In this document: piece by piece, positions 38,347 to 47,262 of the stretch | Layout: each line of letters opens with the position of its first letter | Numbering within the stretch: the stretch's first letter is position 1 | NCBI RefSeq assembly: GCF_002222655.1 | Contig: NZ_CP022423.1 | Location: 744,001 to 808,000 of the forward strand | Direction of reading: 5' to 3' | Origin: Vitreoscilla filiformis | Lineage (GTDB): Bacteria > Pseudomonadota > Gammaproteobacteria > Burkholderiales > Burkholderiaceae_C | DNA: 64,000 bases | The notes under the pieces: generated by a model | Seen by the model: the letters and a program-made list of their open reading frames with translations, nothing else | Database searches by the model: none | Told to the model about the DNA's origin: nothing | Translations under genes and position numbers: made by a program

Positions 38347-40152
38347 ATGGCGGCCTGCACGCGACGTCATTGGCTGACCTGGGCGGGGGTCGGTGGTGGT
38401 GCTGCGGTGGTGGTGGGCAACGGCCCGTCCGCCCACGCGGGAGAACACCTCAAAGTGCTGCGCTATGCCCTGCGCGTGGCCGAAACCACGTTCGACCCCG
38501 TGCAGGTGCAGGATGTGTATTCGGCCATCCCGCTGGAACACATGCTGGAGGGCCTGTACACCTACGATCACCTCGCCCGGCCCGTGCGTCTCAAACCGTT
38601 GACAGCAGCGGGGATGCCGGAAGTGTCGGCGGACTTTCGGGTGTTCACGATCCGGGTGCGGCCCGGGATTTTCTTCGCCGACGACCCCGTGTTTCGCGGC
38701 CAGCCGCGTGAGCTGGTGGCCGCCGACTACGTGTACAGCATCAAACGCTACGCCGATCCGGTGAACAAAAGTCCGAACTGGAGCAGCGTGGACGAGCTGG
38801 GCATCGTCGGCTTGGCCGAGCTGCGAGCGCAAGCCCTGCAACAGCGCCGCGCACTGGCGTACGACCACGACATCCCGGGCCTGCGGGCGTTGGATCGGTA
38901 CACCTTGCGCATCACGCTGCGCGAGCCCCGCCCGCGCCTGGTGCAAAAGTTGGTGGGTGGATTTGTGGCCGTGGCCCGAGAAGTGATCGACGGTTATCCC
39001 GGGCGCAGTGGGGAGCATCCGGTGGGCACGGGGCCGTTTCGTTTGGCGGCTTGGCGGCGCAGTTCGCACATCGTGCTGGAGCGCAATCCGCGTTACCGCG
39101 AGCACGTTTACGACGCCGAACCTGCCGCCGATGACGCGGAAGGCCAAGCCCTGTTGGCTCGCTTCAAGGGGCGGCGCTTGCCGATGATCGACCGGGTGGA
39201 GTTGTCGGTGATCGAGGAGAACCAGCCGCGCTGGTTGTCGTTCCTCGACGGCTCGCATGACCTCATTGCCCATGTGCCGGAAGCGTTCATCCCAGCGGCC
39301 CTGCCGGGCGGTCGGCTCGGCCCGCATTTGGCGCGGCGCGGCATCCAGGCCCAGCGCAGCCTGACGCCCGATGTGGTGACGACGATTTTCAACATGGACG
39401 ATCCCGTGGTCGGCGGCTACACACCCGAGAAGGTGGCGCTGCGCCGCGCCATCAGTTTGGGGCTGGATGTGCAGCGGGAAATCCGCGATGTGCGCCAAGG
39501 CCAGGGCGTGCCGGCCAACTCCTTGGTGCAGCCGTTCACCTGGGGATTCGATCCGCGTTTCAAAACGGAGATGAGCGATCACGACCCCGCCCGCGCCCAG
39601 GCTTTGCTCGACCTGTACGGCTACCTCGATCGCGATGGCGATGGCTGGCGCGAGCTGCCCGACGGGCGCCCACTCACCTTGCTGAAGTCCACCCAGGCCG
39701 ACCAAACCTCGCGCCAGCTCGACGAGCTGTGGCGCCGCGACATGACGGCGCTGGGCCTGCGCTTGCAATTCAAGGTCGCGCAGTGGCCGGAGAACTTGAA
39801 GGCCGCGCAAGCCGGGCAATTCATGCTGTGGGGGGTGGCGTCGTCGGCAGAGTCGGTCGATGGGGCGGAGTCACTGGCGTGGCTGTATGGGCCGATGGTG
39901 GATGGCGGCAATTTGGCGCACTTTCGCTGGCCAGCGTTTGACACGCTGTACGCCCAGATGCAAGCGCTGCCGGATGGGCCAGAGCGTGCCGCCCGGCTGC
40001 GCCAAGCCCAGCGCTTGGCCATCGCGCTGATGCCTTGCAAGACGCACTTGCACCGCTACGTCACCGATTTGCTGCACCCGTGGGTGCAGGGCTACCGTCG
40101 CCCGGTGTTTTGGCAGCGCTGGTGGGACCATGTGGACGTGGTGCGCTCCTGA
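38347..40152 (+). CDS. Extracellular solute-binding protein family 5 (second paralogue)
   Basis: 601-residue binding protein, colinear with the 36521 protein along its whole length (for example TYDHLARPV, FFADDPVFRGQPRELVAADY, DPVVGGYTPEKVALRRAIS). It arose by tandem duplication. The N-terminus MAACTRRHWLTWAGVGG again looks twin-arginine. Divergence is spread over the protein, including VARE/HPVGTG flanks and the C-terminal lobe, which fits different ligand preferences for one importer. It starts 2 bases after its paralogue and ends 12 bases before the convergent LysR gene. Confidence 0.9.
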   Translation: MAACTRRHWLTWAGVGGGAAVVVGNGPSAHAGEHLKVLRYALRVAETTFDPVQVQDVYSAIPLEHMLEGLYTYDHLARPVRLKPLTAAGMPEVSADFRVFTIRVRPGIFFADDPVFRGQPRELVAADYVYSIKRYADPVNKSPNWSSVDELGIVGLAELRAQALQQRRALAYDHDIPGLRALDRYTLRITLREPRPRLVQKLVGGFVAVAREVIDGYPGRSGEHPVGTGPFRLAAWRRSSHIVLERNPRYREHVYDAEPAADDAEGQALLARFKGRRLPMIDRVELSVIEENQPRWLSFLDGSHDLIAHVPEAFIPAALPGGRLGPHLARRGIQAQRSLTPDVVTTIFNMDDPVVGGYTPEKVALRRAISLGLDVQREIRDVRQGQGVPANSLVQPFTWGFDPRFKTEMSDHDPARAQALLDLYGYLDRDGDGWRELPDGRPLTLLKSTQADQTSRQLDELWRRDMTALGLRLQFKVAQWPENLKAAQAGQFMLWGVASSAESVDGAESLAWLYGPMVDGGNLAHFRWPAFDTLYAQMQALPDGPERAARLRQAQRLAIALMPCKTHLHRYVTDLLHPWVQGYRRPVFWQRWWDHVDVVRS

Positions 40153-40164
40153 GGCCCCACTGCG

Positions 40165-41091
40165 TCAACCGCGCTCCAGCCGTTGGCGAATCGCGTCGCC
40201 GACATGCTGCATGAACACCCGCACGCGGGCGGTGTTGCGCAGATCGGGGTGGGTCAGCATCCACACCGGCACCTCCAGCTCGGGAATGGGCTCCGAGATG
40301 GCCACCAAGTTGGGGTGTCTATCTTCCATGAACGTCGGCAAGATGCCCACGCCGATGCCGGTGTGCAGCATGGCGGCCACGGCGTTGAAGATGTCCACCC
40401 GCAGGCGGATTTGCTGAGGTGGCAAGTGCTGACGCATCCAACGGTCGTAGACGCGGGATTGGCCGTCGCGCTCGAACGCCACCCAGGGCGCGTCGCGCAG
40501 CAGGGTGGACAGAGGGGTGACATCCTGCGGCAAATGGGCCGCACCGCGCAGGGCGTAGACCTTGCAGCGAGCCGGCCCCAGCGGTCGCCCGACCAGATGT
40601 TCAGCGACGTTGGCCGAGATGCGCACGGCCACATCGGCTTCGCGCTGGGCCCAACTTTGGGCCGAATCGTGGTTGCGCCGCGCCAGATCGACGAGGAAGG
40701 CGTTTTCCACCACTTCCACCTCAATGCCCGGATACGCCCGCGCAAACTGCGCCAGCGGCTGCGGCAACAGATGTTCCATCAACACGAAGGCGGTGGTGAC
40801 GCGCAACGGCCCGGTGTGTTCACGGTCGCGGCCCAGCACGCGGCGCTCGATTTCATCGGCTTGATCGGCCATGCGCTGGGCTTGTTCGAGCACCAGTTGG
40901 CCCGCTTCCGTGGGGGTGTAGCCGCTGCGTTGACGGTCAAAGAGCCGGGCACCGAGGCGGGCTTCGAGCGCATCCAGCCGGCGCAGCACGGTGCTGTGAT
41001 TCACCCCCAGCCGCTGCGCAGCGGCGGTGAGAGAACCGCCATGGCCGATGGCCAGTGCGTAGCGCAGATCGCTCCAATCCAATCCGGCCAT
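40165..41091 (-). CDS. LysR-family transcriptional regulator
   Basis: 308 residues. The helix-turn-helix is RYALAIGHGGSLTAAAQRLG then VNHSTVLRRLDALEARLG. The effector domain starts near 93 (LRVTTAFVLMEHLLPQPLAQ). The split between a GTP-like start and the effector domain is typical of the LysR group that includes AaeR/AllS-like regulators. The target is unknown; neither neighbour is divergent from it, so autoregulation with an upstream gene is not indicated. Confidence 0.85.
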   Translation of the reverse strand: MAGLDWSDLRYALAIGHGGSLTAAAQRLGVNHSTVLRRLDALEARLGARLFDRQRSGYTPTEAGQLVLEQAQRMADQADEIERRVLGRDREHTGPLRVTTAFVLMEHLLPQPLAQFARAYPGIEVEVVENAFLVDLARRNHDSAQSWAQREADVAVRISANVAEHLVGRPLGPARCKVYALRGAAHLPQDVTPLSTLLRDAPWVAFERDGQSRVYDRWMRQHLPPQQIRLRVDIFNAVAAMLHTGIGVGILPTFMEDRHPNLVAISEPIPELEVPVWMLTHPDLRNTARVRVFMQHVGDAIRQRLERG

Positions 41092-41136
41092 GGTGTGCGG
41101 TGCCTCCTCGTTGTGGTGAGGGGCGATTGTGCGGCG

Positions 41137-41442
41137 TTACTTCGCGATGTTTTGTTTGATCAAGGTGGCCGTCGTCGGGTCGAAGTAGGCTTCGACCACA
41201 GTGCCATCTTTGAAGCCGTAGATCTCATAACAACTGTCATTCGAGATCTTGAAAATCGAGATGCGGTAGCCCTTGGATTCGGCAATGCGGTACATGTCCT
41301 TGACGGGTATCCACTTTTCTTTGGGCTGCTGAGTACACACGACTTTGGGATGCGAAAGATCCACGGCGCCGGCATAGAGGCTCGGCGTCAAAGCGAGTCC
41401 GCAAACGCCGAGGAGCAGTGGAATTCGGGAGAGGCGTGGCAT
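41137..41442 (-). CDS. Small secreted PepSY-like protein
   Basis: 101 residues. A signal peptide (IPLLLGVCGLALTPSLYAGA) is followed by a single PepSY-like unit: WIPVKDMYRIAESKGYRISI, then YEIYGFKDGTVVEAYFDPTT. Two Cys (VVCTQQ, DSCYEI) may form a disulphide. PepSY units often inhibit proteases or sit in envelope sensors. It is separated from pntB by 135 bases that hold a terminator. Confidence 0.7.
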   Translation of the reverse strand: MPRLSRIPLLLGVCGLALTPSLYAGAVDLSHPKVVCTQQPKEKWIPVKDMYRIAESKGYRISIFKISNDSCYEIYGFKDGTVVEAYFDPTTATLIKQNIAK

Positions 41443-41514
41443 GTTGTCGGCAATGAGAGAGGGAGGGGGCTCGCTTTTAACTCGAGGGAATTAACGAATT
41501 GTTACTGCCGATCC

Positions 41515-41538
41515 ATTAAAAAGCCGGCAAAGCCGGCT
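41515..41538 (-). terminator. Intrinsic terminator of the pnt operon
   Basis: On the minus strand agccggc / gccggct with a ttt loop is followed by tttttaat. It lies 40 bases downstream of the pntB stop. Confidence 0.85.
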
Positions 41539-41577
41539 GATGTGATGACAAGTGATGAAAACGTGTCGTCGCGTTGG

Positions 41578-42999
41578 CTACTCGACGGCTTTCACCATGT
41601 CTTCCACCACCTTTTTGGCATCGCCGAACACCATCATGGTTTTGTCCATGTAGAACAGCTCGTTGTCCAGGCCAGCGTAGCCCGCCGCCATCGAGCGCTT
41701 GTTCACGATGATGGTTTTGGCCTTGTAGGCTTCCAAAATCGGCATGCCGTAAATGGGAGTGCCTTTTTGCAGCGCGGCGGGGTTCACCACGTCGTTGGCG
41801 CCCAGGATGATGGCCACGTCGGCTTGGCCGAATTCGCCGTTGATGTCCTCCATCTCGAACACCTGGTCGTAAGGCACTTCGGCTTCGGCCAGCAGCACGT
41901 TCATGTGGCCGGGCATGCGGCCCGCCACCGGGTGAATGGCGTACTTCACCGTGATGCCCTTGTGGATGAGCTTCTCGGCCAGTTCGTTCACCGCATGTTG
42001 GGCGCGTGCCACCGCCAAGCCGTAGCCTGGCACGATGATGACGGTCTCAGCGTTGGCCAGGATGTAAGCGGCATCGTCGGCGCTGCCGCTTTTCACATGG
42101 CGCTGCTCCTTGCCGCCCGCTTCACCGGGGCCAACTTCGGCGCCAAAGCCACCCAAAATCACGCTGAAGAACGAGCGGTTCATCGCCTTGCACATGATGT
42201 AGCTGAGGATCGCACCCGACGAGCCCACCAGCGAGCCGGCAATGATGAGCATCGAGTTGTTCAAGCTGAAGCCAATGCCCGCCGCTGCCCAGCCCGAGTA
42301 GCTGTTCAGCATGGACACCACCACCGGCATGTCCGCCCCGCCGATGGGGATGATGATGAGCACGCCCATCACAAAGGCCAAGGCCAGCATAGCGAAGAAC
42401 GCCGGCCAGCTTTCCGTGGCCATGAAGGCCAAACCCAGGCCCAGCGTGGCCAGGCCCAGCACCAAGTTCAGCATGTGTTGGCCGGCGAACGTCACCGGGG
42501 CGCCTTGGAACAGGCGGAACTTGTACTTGCCCGAGAGCTTGCCAAATGCGATCACCGACCCCGAGAAGGTGATGGCCCCGATGGCTGCGCCCAAGAACAG
42601 CTCCAGCCGGTTGCCTGCCGGAATCTCCATGCCCTTGGGCGCGATGCCGAAGGCGTAAGGCTCGGCCACAGCGGCAATGGCGATGAACACCGCCGCCAGG
42701 CCGATCATGCTGTGCATGAAGGCCACCAGCTCGGGCATCTTGGTCATTTCGACCTTGTTGGCCATGTAGGCGCCGGCGCCGCCGCCGATCACCAGCCCGG
42801 CCAGCACATACCCCAAGCCGATGGGCGAGCCCGCCAGCTTGACGATGAGCGCCGCCGTGGTGAGCACGGCAATCGTCATGCCGGTCATGCCAAAGAGGTT
42901 GCCCCGGATGGAGGTCGTGGGGTGCGACAGGCCCTTTAAGGCCTGGATGAAACACACGCTGGCGATGAGGTACAGCAGTGTGACGAGGTTCAGACTCAT
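41578..42999 (-). CDS. pntB: NAD(P) transhydrogenase subunit beta
   Basis: 473 residues. Nine or so N-terminal membrane segments carry the proton channel, followed by the NADP-binding domain III (VIIVPGYGLAVARAQHAVNE, then HPVAGRMPGHMNVLLAEAEV, and the DDVN-like GANDVVNPAA). With PntA it moves hydride from NADH to NADP+ using the proton gradient. ATG 42999 overlaps the stop of the small upstream gene. Full length. Confidence 0.95.
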   Translation of the reverse strand: MSLNLVTLLYLIASVCFIQALKGLSHPTTSIRGNLFGMTGMTIAVLTTAALIVKLAGSPIGLGYVLAGLVIGGGAGAYMANKVEMTKMPELVAFMHSMIGLAAVFIAIAAVAEPYAFGIAPKGMEIPAGNRLELFLGAAIGAITFSGSVIAFGKLSGKYKFRLFQGAPVTFAGQHMLNLVLGLATLGLGLAFMATESWPAFFAMLALAFVMGVLIIIPIGGADMPVVVSMLNSYSGWAAAGIGFSLNNSMLIIAGSLVGSSGAILSYIMCKAMNRSFFSVILGGFGAEVGPGEAGGKEQRHVKSGSADDAAYILANAETVIIVPGYGLAVARAQHAVNELAEKLIHKGITVKYAIHPVAGRMPGHMNVLLAEAEVPYDQVFEMEDINGEFGQADVAIILGANDVVNPAALQKGTPIYGMPILEAYKAKTIIVNKRSMAAGYAGLDNELFYMDKTMMVFGDAKKVVEDMVKAVE

Positions 43000-43217
43000 G
43001 CTTGACCCTTCGAGTCAGCGGCCCCAGCCGGCTGTTGTGCAGCGCTGGCGGCCATGGCTTTGCGAACGAAGTGAATGCCGAGGGCTTCGATCACCATCGT
43101 GACCAGCCCCGCGCCGATGCCCACAGGCAAGGACACCATTTCGGCCAACACCACCGCGATGAAACTGGCGTTGAGCAACGCGAAGACAAAGAGGACGAGG
43201 TTGACCAGCGCCTTCAT
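42996..43217 (-). CDS. Small two-segment membrane protein within pnt operon
   Basis: 73 residues with two membrane segments (LVNLVLFVFALLNASFIAVV and GIGAGLVTMVIEALGIHFV) and an Ala/Gln-rich tail. It overlaps both pntAB (43214-43217) and pntB (42996-42999) by 4 bases, so it is translated with the transhydrogenase subunits. I do not recognise a family. It may be an assembly or stability factor for the membrane part. Confidence 0.65.
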   Translation of the reverse strand: MKALVNLVLFVFALLNASFIAVVLAEMVSLPVGIGAGLVTMVIEALGIHFVRKAMAASAAQQPAGAADSKGQA

Positions 43218-43540
43218 GCTTTGCCTTCAGCCGCAACGGCTGCCGGCTTCTTCTCTTTCTTTTTGAACATTTCCAGCATCCGGCGCGTGACCAAGAAGCC
43301 ACCAAAGACGTTCACAGCGGCCAGCGCCACGGCGAGCACGCCCATGGTTTTGCCCAGGCCGGTTTCGGTCAGGGCGGCGGCCAGCATGGCGCCCACGATG
43401 ACGATGGCCGACACGGCATTCGTCACCGCCATCAGCGGCGTGTGCAGTGCGGGCGTGACCGTCCAGACGACGTGGTAGCCCACGTAAATGGCCAGCACAA
43501 AAATAACGAGGTTGATGAGGGTGGGGGACACAACATCCAT
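43214..43540 (-). CDS. pntAB: NAD(P) transhydrogenase subunit alpha part 2
   Basis: 108 residues, the membrane half of split PntA (domain II). It has three to four membrane helices: LVIFVLAIYVGYHVVWTVTP, VSAIVIVGAMLAAALTE and VLAVALAAVNVFGGFLVT, then a basic tail MLEMFKKKEKK. The split into PntAA and PntAB is common in alpha- and betaproteobacteria. It lies 30 bases downstream of pntAA. Confidence 0.93.
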   Translation of the reverse strand: MDVVSPTLINLVIFVLAIYVGYHVVWTVTPALHTPLMAVTNAVSAIVIVGAMLAAALTETGLGKTMGVLAVALAAVNVFGGFLVTRRMLEMFKKKEKKPAAVAAEGKA

Positions 43541-43570
43541 GAGAACGCTCCTGTGATCGGGGATGGCCGC

Positions 43571-44701
43571 TTACTTGCGCTTGACCTCGCCGCCCTGCGT
43601 CATGAGGCAGGCGGCGACGATGTCGTCGTCCATCGGCACGCTGAACGAGCCGTCTTTGGCCAGCACCAGCTTCAAAAAGTCCAGCACGTTGCGGGCGTAG
43701 AGCGCCGATGCATCGGCCGCCACCAGCGCCGGCAGGTTGGTTTCCCCCACCAGGATGACGTTGTGCTTGACCACGGTTTTGCCCGCTTCCGTGAGCGGGC
43801 AGTTGCCATCGGTGCCGTGGGCGCCTTTGCCAGCCGCGATGTCGATGATGACCGCGCCCGGTTTCATCGCTTTCACCATGTCTTCGGTGATGAGCACCGG
43901 CGCAGCGCGGCCCGGGATCAGCGCGGTGGAAATCACCACATCGGCTTGCGCCACGCGCTTGGCCACTTCGATTTTTTGCCGATCCAGCCAGCTTTGCGGC
44001 ATCGGTCGGGCGTAGCCGCCCACGCCTTCGGCGGCTGCTTTTTCCTCGGCGGTTTCATAGGGCACGTCGATGAACTTGGCGCCCAGCGATTCGACCTGTT
44101 CTTTCACCGAAGGGCGCACATCCGACGCCTCGATCACCGCGCCCAAGCGCTTGGCGGTGGCGATGGCCTGCAAACCCGCCACGCCCACGCCCAAGATGAC
44201 CACGCGGGCGGCCTTCACGGTGCCGGCGGCGGTCATCAGCATGGGGAAGAATTTTTGGTAGCGATCCGCCGCCATGATCACCGCCTTGTAGCCGGCGATG
44301 TTGGCTTGGGAGGACAGCACGTCCATGCTCTGGGCTCGCGTGGTGCGCGGCGCGGCTTCCAGCGCGAAGCTGGTGAGCTGGGCGGCGGCCAGCGCATCCA
44401 GGCCGGCACGATCAAACGGATCGAGCATGCCGACGAGCACCGCGCCCGGTTTCATCTGCGCGAGTTCCTCGGCGCTGGGGCGGCGCACCTTGAGCACCAG
44501 TTCGGTGGCCAGCGCCTCAGCCTGGCTGACGATCTGCGCCCCGGCGGCTTGGTAAGCCGCATCGGTGACCGCTGCGCGCAAGCCCGCACCGCTGGCCACG
44601 CGCACGCTGTGGCCCTGGGCCACGTATTTTTTTGCCGTCTCAGGGGTGACGGCGACGCGCGTCTCCCCGGCCGCCGTTTCCAGCGGAACACCGATCAGCA
44701 T
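43571..44701 (-). CDS. pntAA: NAD(P) transhydrogenase subunit alpha part 1
   Basis: 376 residues, the soluble NAD(H)-binding domain I. It starts MLIGVPLETAAGETRVAVTP; the alanine-dehydrogenase-like Rossmann region has VVILGVGVAGLQAIATAKRLG, and the mobile loop follows (about 220-240). First gene of the operon pntAA-pntAB-small protein-pntB. The protein binds NADH in the cytoplasm and passes hydride to domain III of PntB. Confidence 0.95.
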   Translation of the reverse strand: MLIGVPLETAAGETRVAVTPETAKKYVAQGHSVRVASGAGLRAAVTDAAYQAAGAQIVSQAEALATELVLKVRRPSAEELAQMKPGAVLVGMLDPFDRAGLDALAAAQLTSFALEAAPRTTRAQSMDVLSSQANIAGYKAVIMAADRYQKFFPMLMTAAGTVKAARVVILGVGVAGLQAIATAKRLGAVIEASDVRPSVKEQVESLGAKFIDVPYETAEEKAAAEGVGGYARPMPQSWLDRQKIEVAKRVAQADVVISTALIPGRAAPVLITEDMVKAMKPGAVIIDIAAGKGAHGTDGNCPLTEAGKTVVKHNVILVGETNLPALVAADASALYARNVLDFLKLVLAKDGSFSVPMDDDIVAACLMTQGGEVKRK

Positions 44702-44903
44702 GGGTTTCTCCTCTTGAACGCCCGGTTGGGACGGGAGTGCGCGCTGCGGCGCATCTCCCAGTGGGTCAGTCGGATGAGCTTAGCGGAGAGGCACTGTCAC
44801 AGCGCACCCGGGGCAGACCCTGCCCCTTCTTCGGAAAAACCCGGGTTTTGACGGGTCAACCCGAGGTGTCCTGGGGCGGCGATGGGCGGGCTAAGATGCC
44901 CGA
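44702..44903. other. Intergenic gap between divergent pntAA and nudJ
   Basis: 202 bases. It holds a 7-bp hairpin at 44810-44826 (ggggcag / ctgcccc, loop acc, followed by ttcttc) and a perfect 14-bp palindrome at 44836-44849 (aaaacccgggtttt). Either could be a regulatory site for one of the flanking genes; neither matches a site I know. No small gene is evident. Confidence 0.4.
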
Positions 44904-45404
44904 ATGGCTGAAATTCGTTGGAAACCGAGCGTAACCGTGGCCGCCATCATTGAGCGCGACGGGCGTTATTTGCTGGTCGAAGAGCACACCTCGGTGGGCT
45001 TGCGCCTCAACAACCCGGCGGGGCATTTGGAGCCGGGTGAGTCGCTGGTGAACGCTGTCATCCGCGAAGTGCTGGAGGAAACGGCCTGCGCTTTCACCCC
45101 CGAAGCGTTGGTGGGCGTGTACCTGTCGCGCAGCGAACACCCGCGCACGGGTGAGGACATCACGTATCTGCGCTTCACCTTCTGCGGCAGCGTGGGCGAG
45201 CCGCAGCCCGGGCGGGCGTTGGACACGCCCATCGTGCGCACCCTCTGGCTGACACCGGAGGAGGTGTACCTCGCTCGTAACTCGCACCGCAGCCCGTGGG
45301 TGGCGCAGTGCATCACCGATCACCAAGCGGGTCAGCGCTTCCCGCTCGATCTGCTGCACACTCACCCGAGTGTGACGCTGCTCCAAAACTCAGCAGCGGT
45401 CTGA
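44904..45404 (+). CDS. nudJ: NUDIX hydrolase, NudJ-like
   Basis: 166 residues. The Nudix box is [20 protein letters not shown] followed by T, matching GX5EX7REUXEEXGU except at the last positions. Upstream is [17 protein letters not shown]. NudJ hydrolyses nucleoside di- and triphosphates and a thiamine precursor pyrophosphate. It lies 41 bases before mnmA, the same order as in E. coli, and the two are probably co-transcribed. Confidence 0.87.
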   Translation: MAEIRWKPSVTVAAIIERDGRYLLVEEHTSVGLRLNNPAGHLEPGESLVNAVIREVLEETACAFTPEALVGVYLSRSEHPRTGEDITYLRFTFCGSVGEPQPGRALDTPIVRTLWLTPEEVYLARNSHRSPWVAQCITDHQAGQRFPLDLLHTHPSVTLLQNSAAV

Positions 45405-45445
45405 AGGGCGCCGTTGAGCGTCGGCTTTATTTCATCATCTGGAAA

Positions 45446-46552
45446 ATGAAACCACAGCGTGTGGTCGTCGGGCTGTCCGGCGGCGTGGATTCGGCGGTGT
45501 CGGCGTGGCTGTTGAAGCAGCAGGGGCACGAGGTCGTCGGCATCTTCATGAAGAACTGGGAGGATGATGACGACAGCGAATATTGTTCGTCCCGCCAAGA
45601 CTTTTTGGATGCGGCCAGCGTGGCCGACGTGATCGGCATCGAGATCGAGCACGTGAACTTTGCGGCCGAGTACAAGGATCGGGTCTTCGCCGAGTTCCTG
45701 CGCGAGTACCAGGCCGGGCGCACCCCCAACCCGGACGTGTTGTGCAACGCCGAGATCAAGTTCAAGGCGTTTTTAGACCACGCCATGCGCTTGGGTGCAG
45801 AAAAAATCGCCACCGGTCACTATGCGCGGGTGCGCGAACGGGGTGGGCGCGTGGAGCTGCTCAAGGGCCTCGATCCTCTCAAAGATCAGAGTTATTTTCT
45901 GCACCGTTTGAACCAAGCGCAGCTCCGTCAAACGCTGTTTCCGGTGGGCGAGTTGCCTAAAACCGAGGTGCGGCGCATCGCTGAAGACATCGGCCTGCCC
46001 AACGCCAAAAAGAAGGACTCGACCGGGATTTGTTTCATCGGTGAGCGGCCATTCCGCGAGTTCCTCAACCGCTATCTGAGCCACCAGCCCGGCCCGATCC
46101 TCGACGACCGAGGGCGCAAACTGGGCGAGCACCTGGGCTTGAGTTTCTACACCTTGGGGCAGCGCCAAGGGTTGGGCATCGGCGGCGTGAAGGACAAAAA
46201 AGCGCCGCGTGGTGGCGGGGATCACGCCCCGTGGTTCGTGGCGCGCAAGGACATGGCGCGCAACGCGCTGATCGTTGTGCAAGGCCACGACCATCCGTGG
46301 CTGCAATACCGCTGGCTGGAAGCGGGCGACACAAGCTGGGTGGCCGGTGCCGCGCCAGCGGCGGGAGCCATCGGTTCGAAAGCGCGTTACCGTCAGGCCG
46401 ATGCGCCGTGTGTGCTGGGGCCGGACGCCGGAGCCACCTTCCGATTGGCGTTCCCGGAGCAGGCGCAGTGGGCGGTGACACCCGGCCAATCCGCAGTGCT
46501 TTACGACGGCGAGGTGTGCCTGGGCGGCGGCATCATCACCCAGGCCGGGTGA
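45446..46552 (+). CDS. mnmA: tRNA-specific 2-thiouridylase
   Basis: 368 residues. The PP-loop is [18 protein letters not shown]. The nucleophile Cys is in [14 protein letters not shown] and the second catalytic Cys in [12 protein letters not shown]. Both match MnmA, which makes s2U34 in tRNA for Lys, Glu and Gln using ATP and a sulfur relay. The ATG at 45446 is used; the frame is open 50 codons upstream but overlaps nudJ. Family length is normal. Confidence 0.95.
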   Translation: MKPQRVVVGLSGGVDSAVSAWLLKQQGHEVVGIFMKNWEDDDDSEYCSSRQDFLDAASVADVIGIEIEHVNFAAEYKDRVFAEFLREYQAGRTPNPDVLCNAEIKFKAFLDHAMRLGAEKIATGHYARVRERGGRVELLKGLDPLKDQSYFLHRLNQAQLRQTLFPVGELPKTEVRRIAEDIGLPNAKKKDSTGICFIGERPFREFLNRYLSHQPGPILDDRGRKLGEHLGLSFYTLGQRQGLGIGGVKDKKAPRGGGDHAPWFVARKDMARNALIVVQGHDHPWLQYRWLEAGDTSWVAGAAPAAGAIGSKARYRQADAPCVLGPDAGATFRLAFPEQAQWAVTPGQSAVLYDGEVCLGGGIITQAG

Positions 46553-46562
46553 GCCGGGGGGC

Positions 46563-47129
46563 TCAGATGCCGAACATTGCCGCCAGTTGGGCGGTTTCTG
46601 CCGAACCGGCGTGGGCGGCGTAGGTGCCGCTGCGGGCGTTGCGGAACAGCACCACGGGCACGCTGGTGGAGCCGATCTTCTCGAAGATCGCGGTGTTGGT
46701 CTTCACCTTGGCCAGGGCGGCTTCTGACAGGTTGTCTGCCACAGCGATGCCACCTTGGCGGTTCATGAGGCGGGTTTCGTGGGTGGTCATGGCGGCCACG
46801 GGATCGGCTGCGCTCAGGATGGTGGCGCCTTGTTTGGTGGAGATCGGGCGCAGGAAACCCACCGGCATCCACACCATTTTGATTTTGGTGCGCAGCGGGG
46901 CCGAGCTGGTCCACAGATGGGCGCAGTGCGGACAGGTGGTGTCGAAGAACACATACACCGTGTTGGCCGCCATCATCGGCCCGACGGTGAAACCTTGGCC
47001 GCCCGTGGCCAGCTTGTAAGCCTCCTCGGGGCTGACCTTCATTTCGGGAGTGGATTGGGCCTGGGCCACAGTGGCCAGGCTGCCCCAAGCCACAGCGGTG
47101 GACAACAGGGCGAATTGACGACGGTTCAT
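46563..47129 (-). CDS. Periplasmic thioredoxin-like protein, DsbC/DsbG type without dimer domain
   Basis: 188 residues. A signal peptide (N-terminus NRRQFALLSTAVAWGSLA, twin-Arg-like RRQFAL) precedes a thioredoxin fold with active site TTCPHCAHLW and the cis-Pro loop STSVPVVLFRN. The CPHC dipeptide is that of DsbA, but the overall order follows DsbG/DsbC. The N-terminal dimerisation domain is absent, so it is likely a monomeric oxidase or isomerase. ATG 47129 is used; GTG 47132 is in frame. Confidence 0.75.
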   Translation of the reverse strand: MNRRQFALLSTAVAWGSLATVAQAQSTPEMKVSPEEAYKLATGGQGFTVGPMMAANTVYVFFDTTCPHCAHLWTSSAPLRTKIKMVWMPVGFLRPISTKQGATILSAADPVAAMTTHETRLMNRQGGIAVADNLSEAALAKVKTNTAIFEKIGSTSVPVVLFRNARSGTYAAHAGSAETAQLAAMFGI

Positions 47130-47178
47130 CACGGCAAAATTCCTCTTTTGGCAGGCCCCAGGCCCGCAACGAAAAGCA

Positions 47179-47203
47179 CACAGCCGGCTAGAAGCTGGCT
47201 GTG
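47179..47203 (-). terminator. Hairpin downstream of the SWIB gene
   Basis: cacagccggc / gctggctgtg (one G-T pair, loop tagaa); on the minus strand it is followed by tgcttttcg. It lies 60 bases after the SWIB stop and ahead of the Dsb-like gene. Confidence 0.6.
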
Positions 47204-47262
47204 CGGGAAAGTTTCATGCGATGCATGGCGGGGTGACCCACAGCCGGGGCCACCGTCCAGCC

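Noticed and set aside
36404..38347. 647-residue minus-strand open frame across the binding protein gene
   Set aside because: Shadow of the first family-5 binding protein; no recognisable motifs.
40183..42939. 918-residue plus-strand open frame across the LysR gene and pntB
   Set aside because: It is antisense to two clear genes and has the His/Arg/Gln-rich composition of GC-rich shadow frames.
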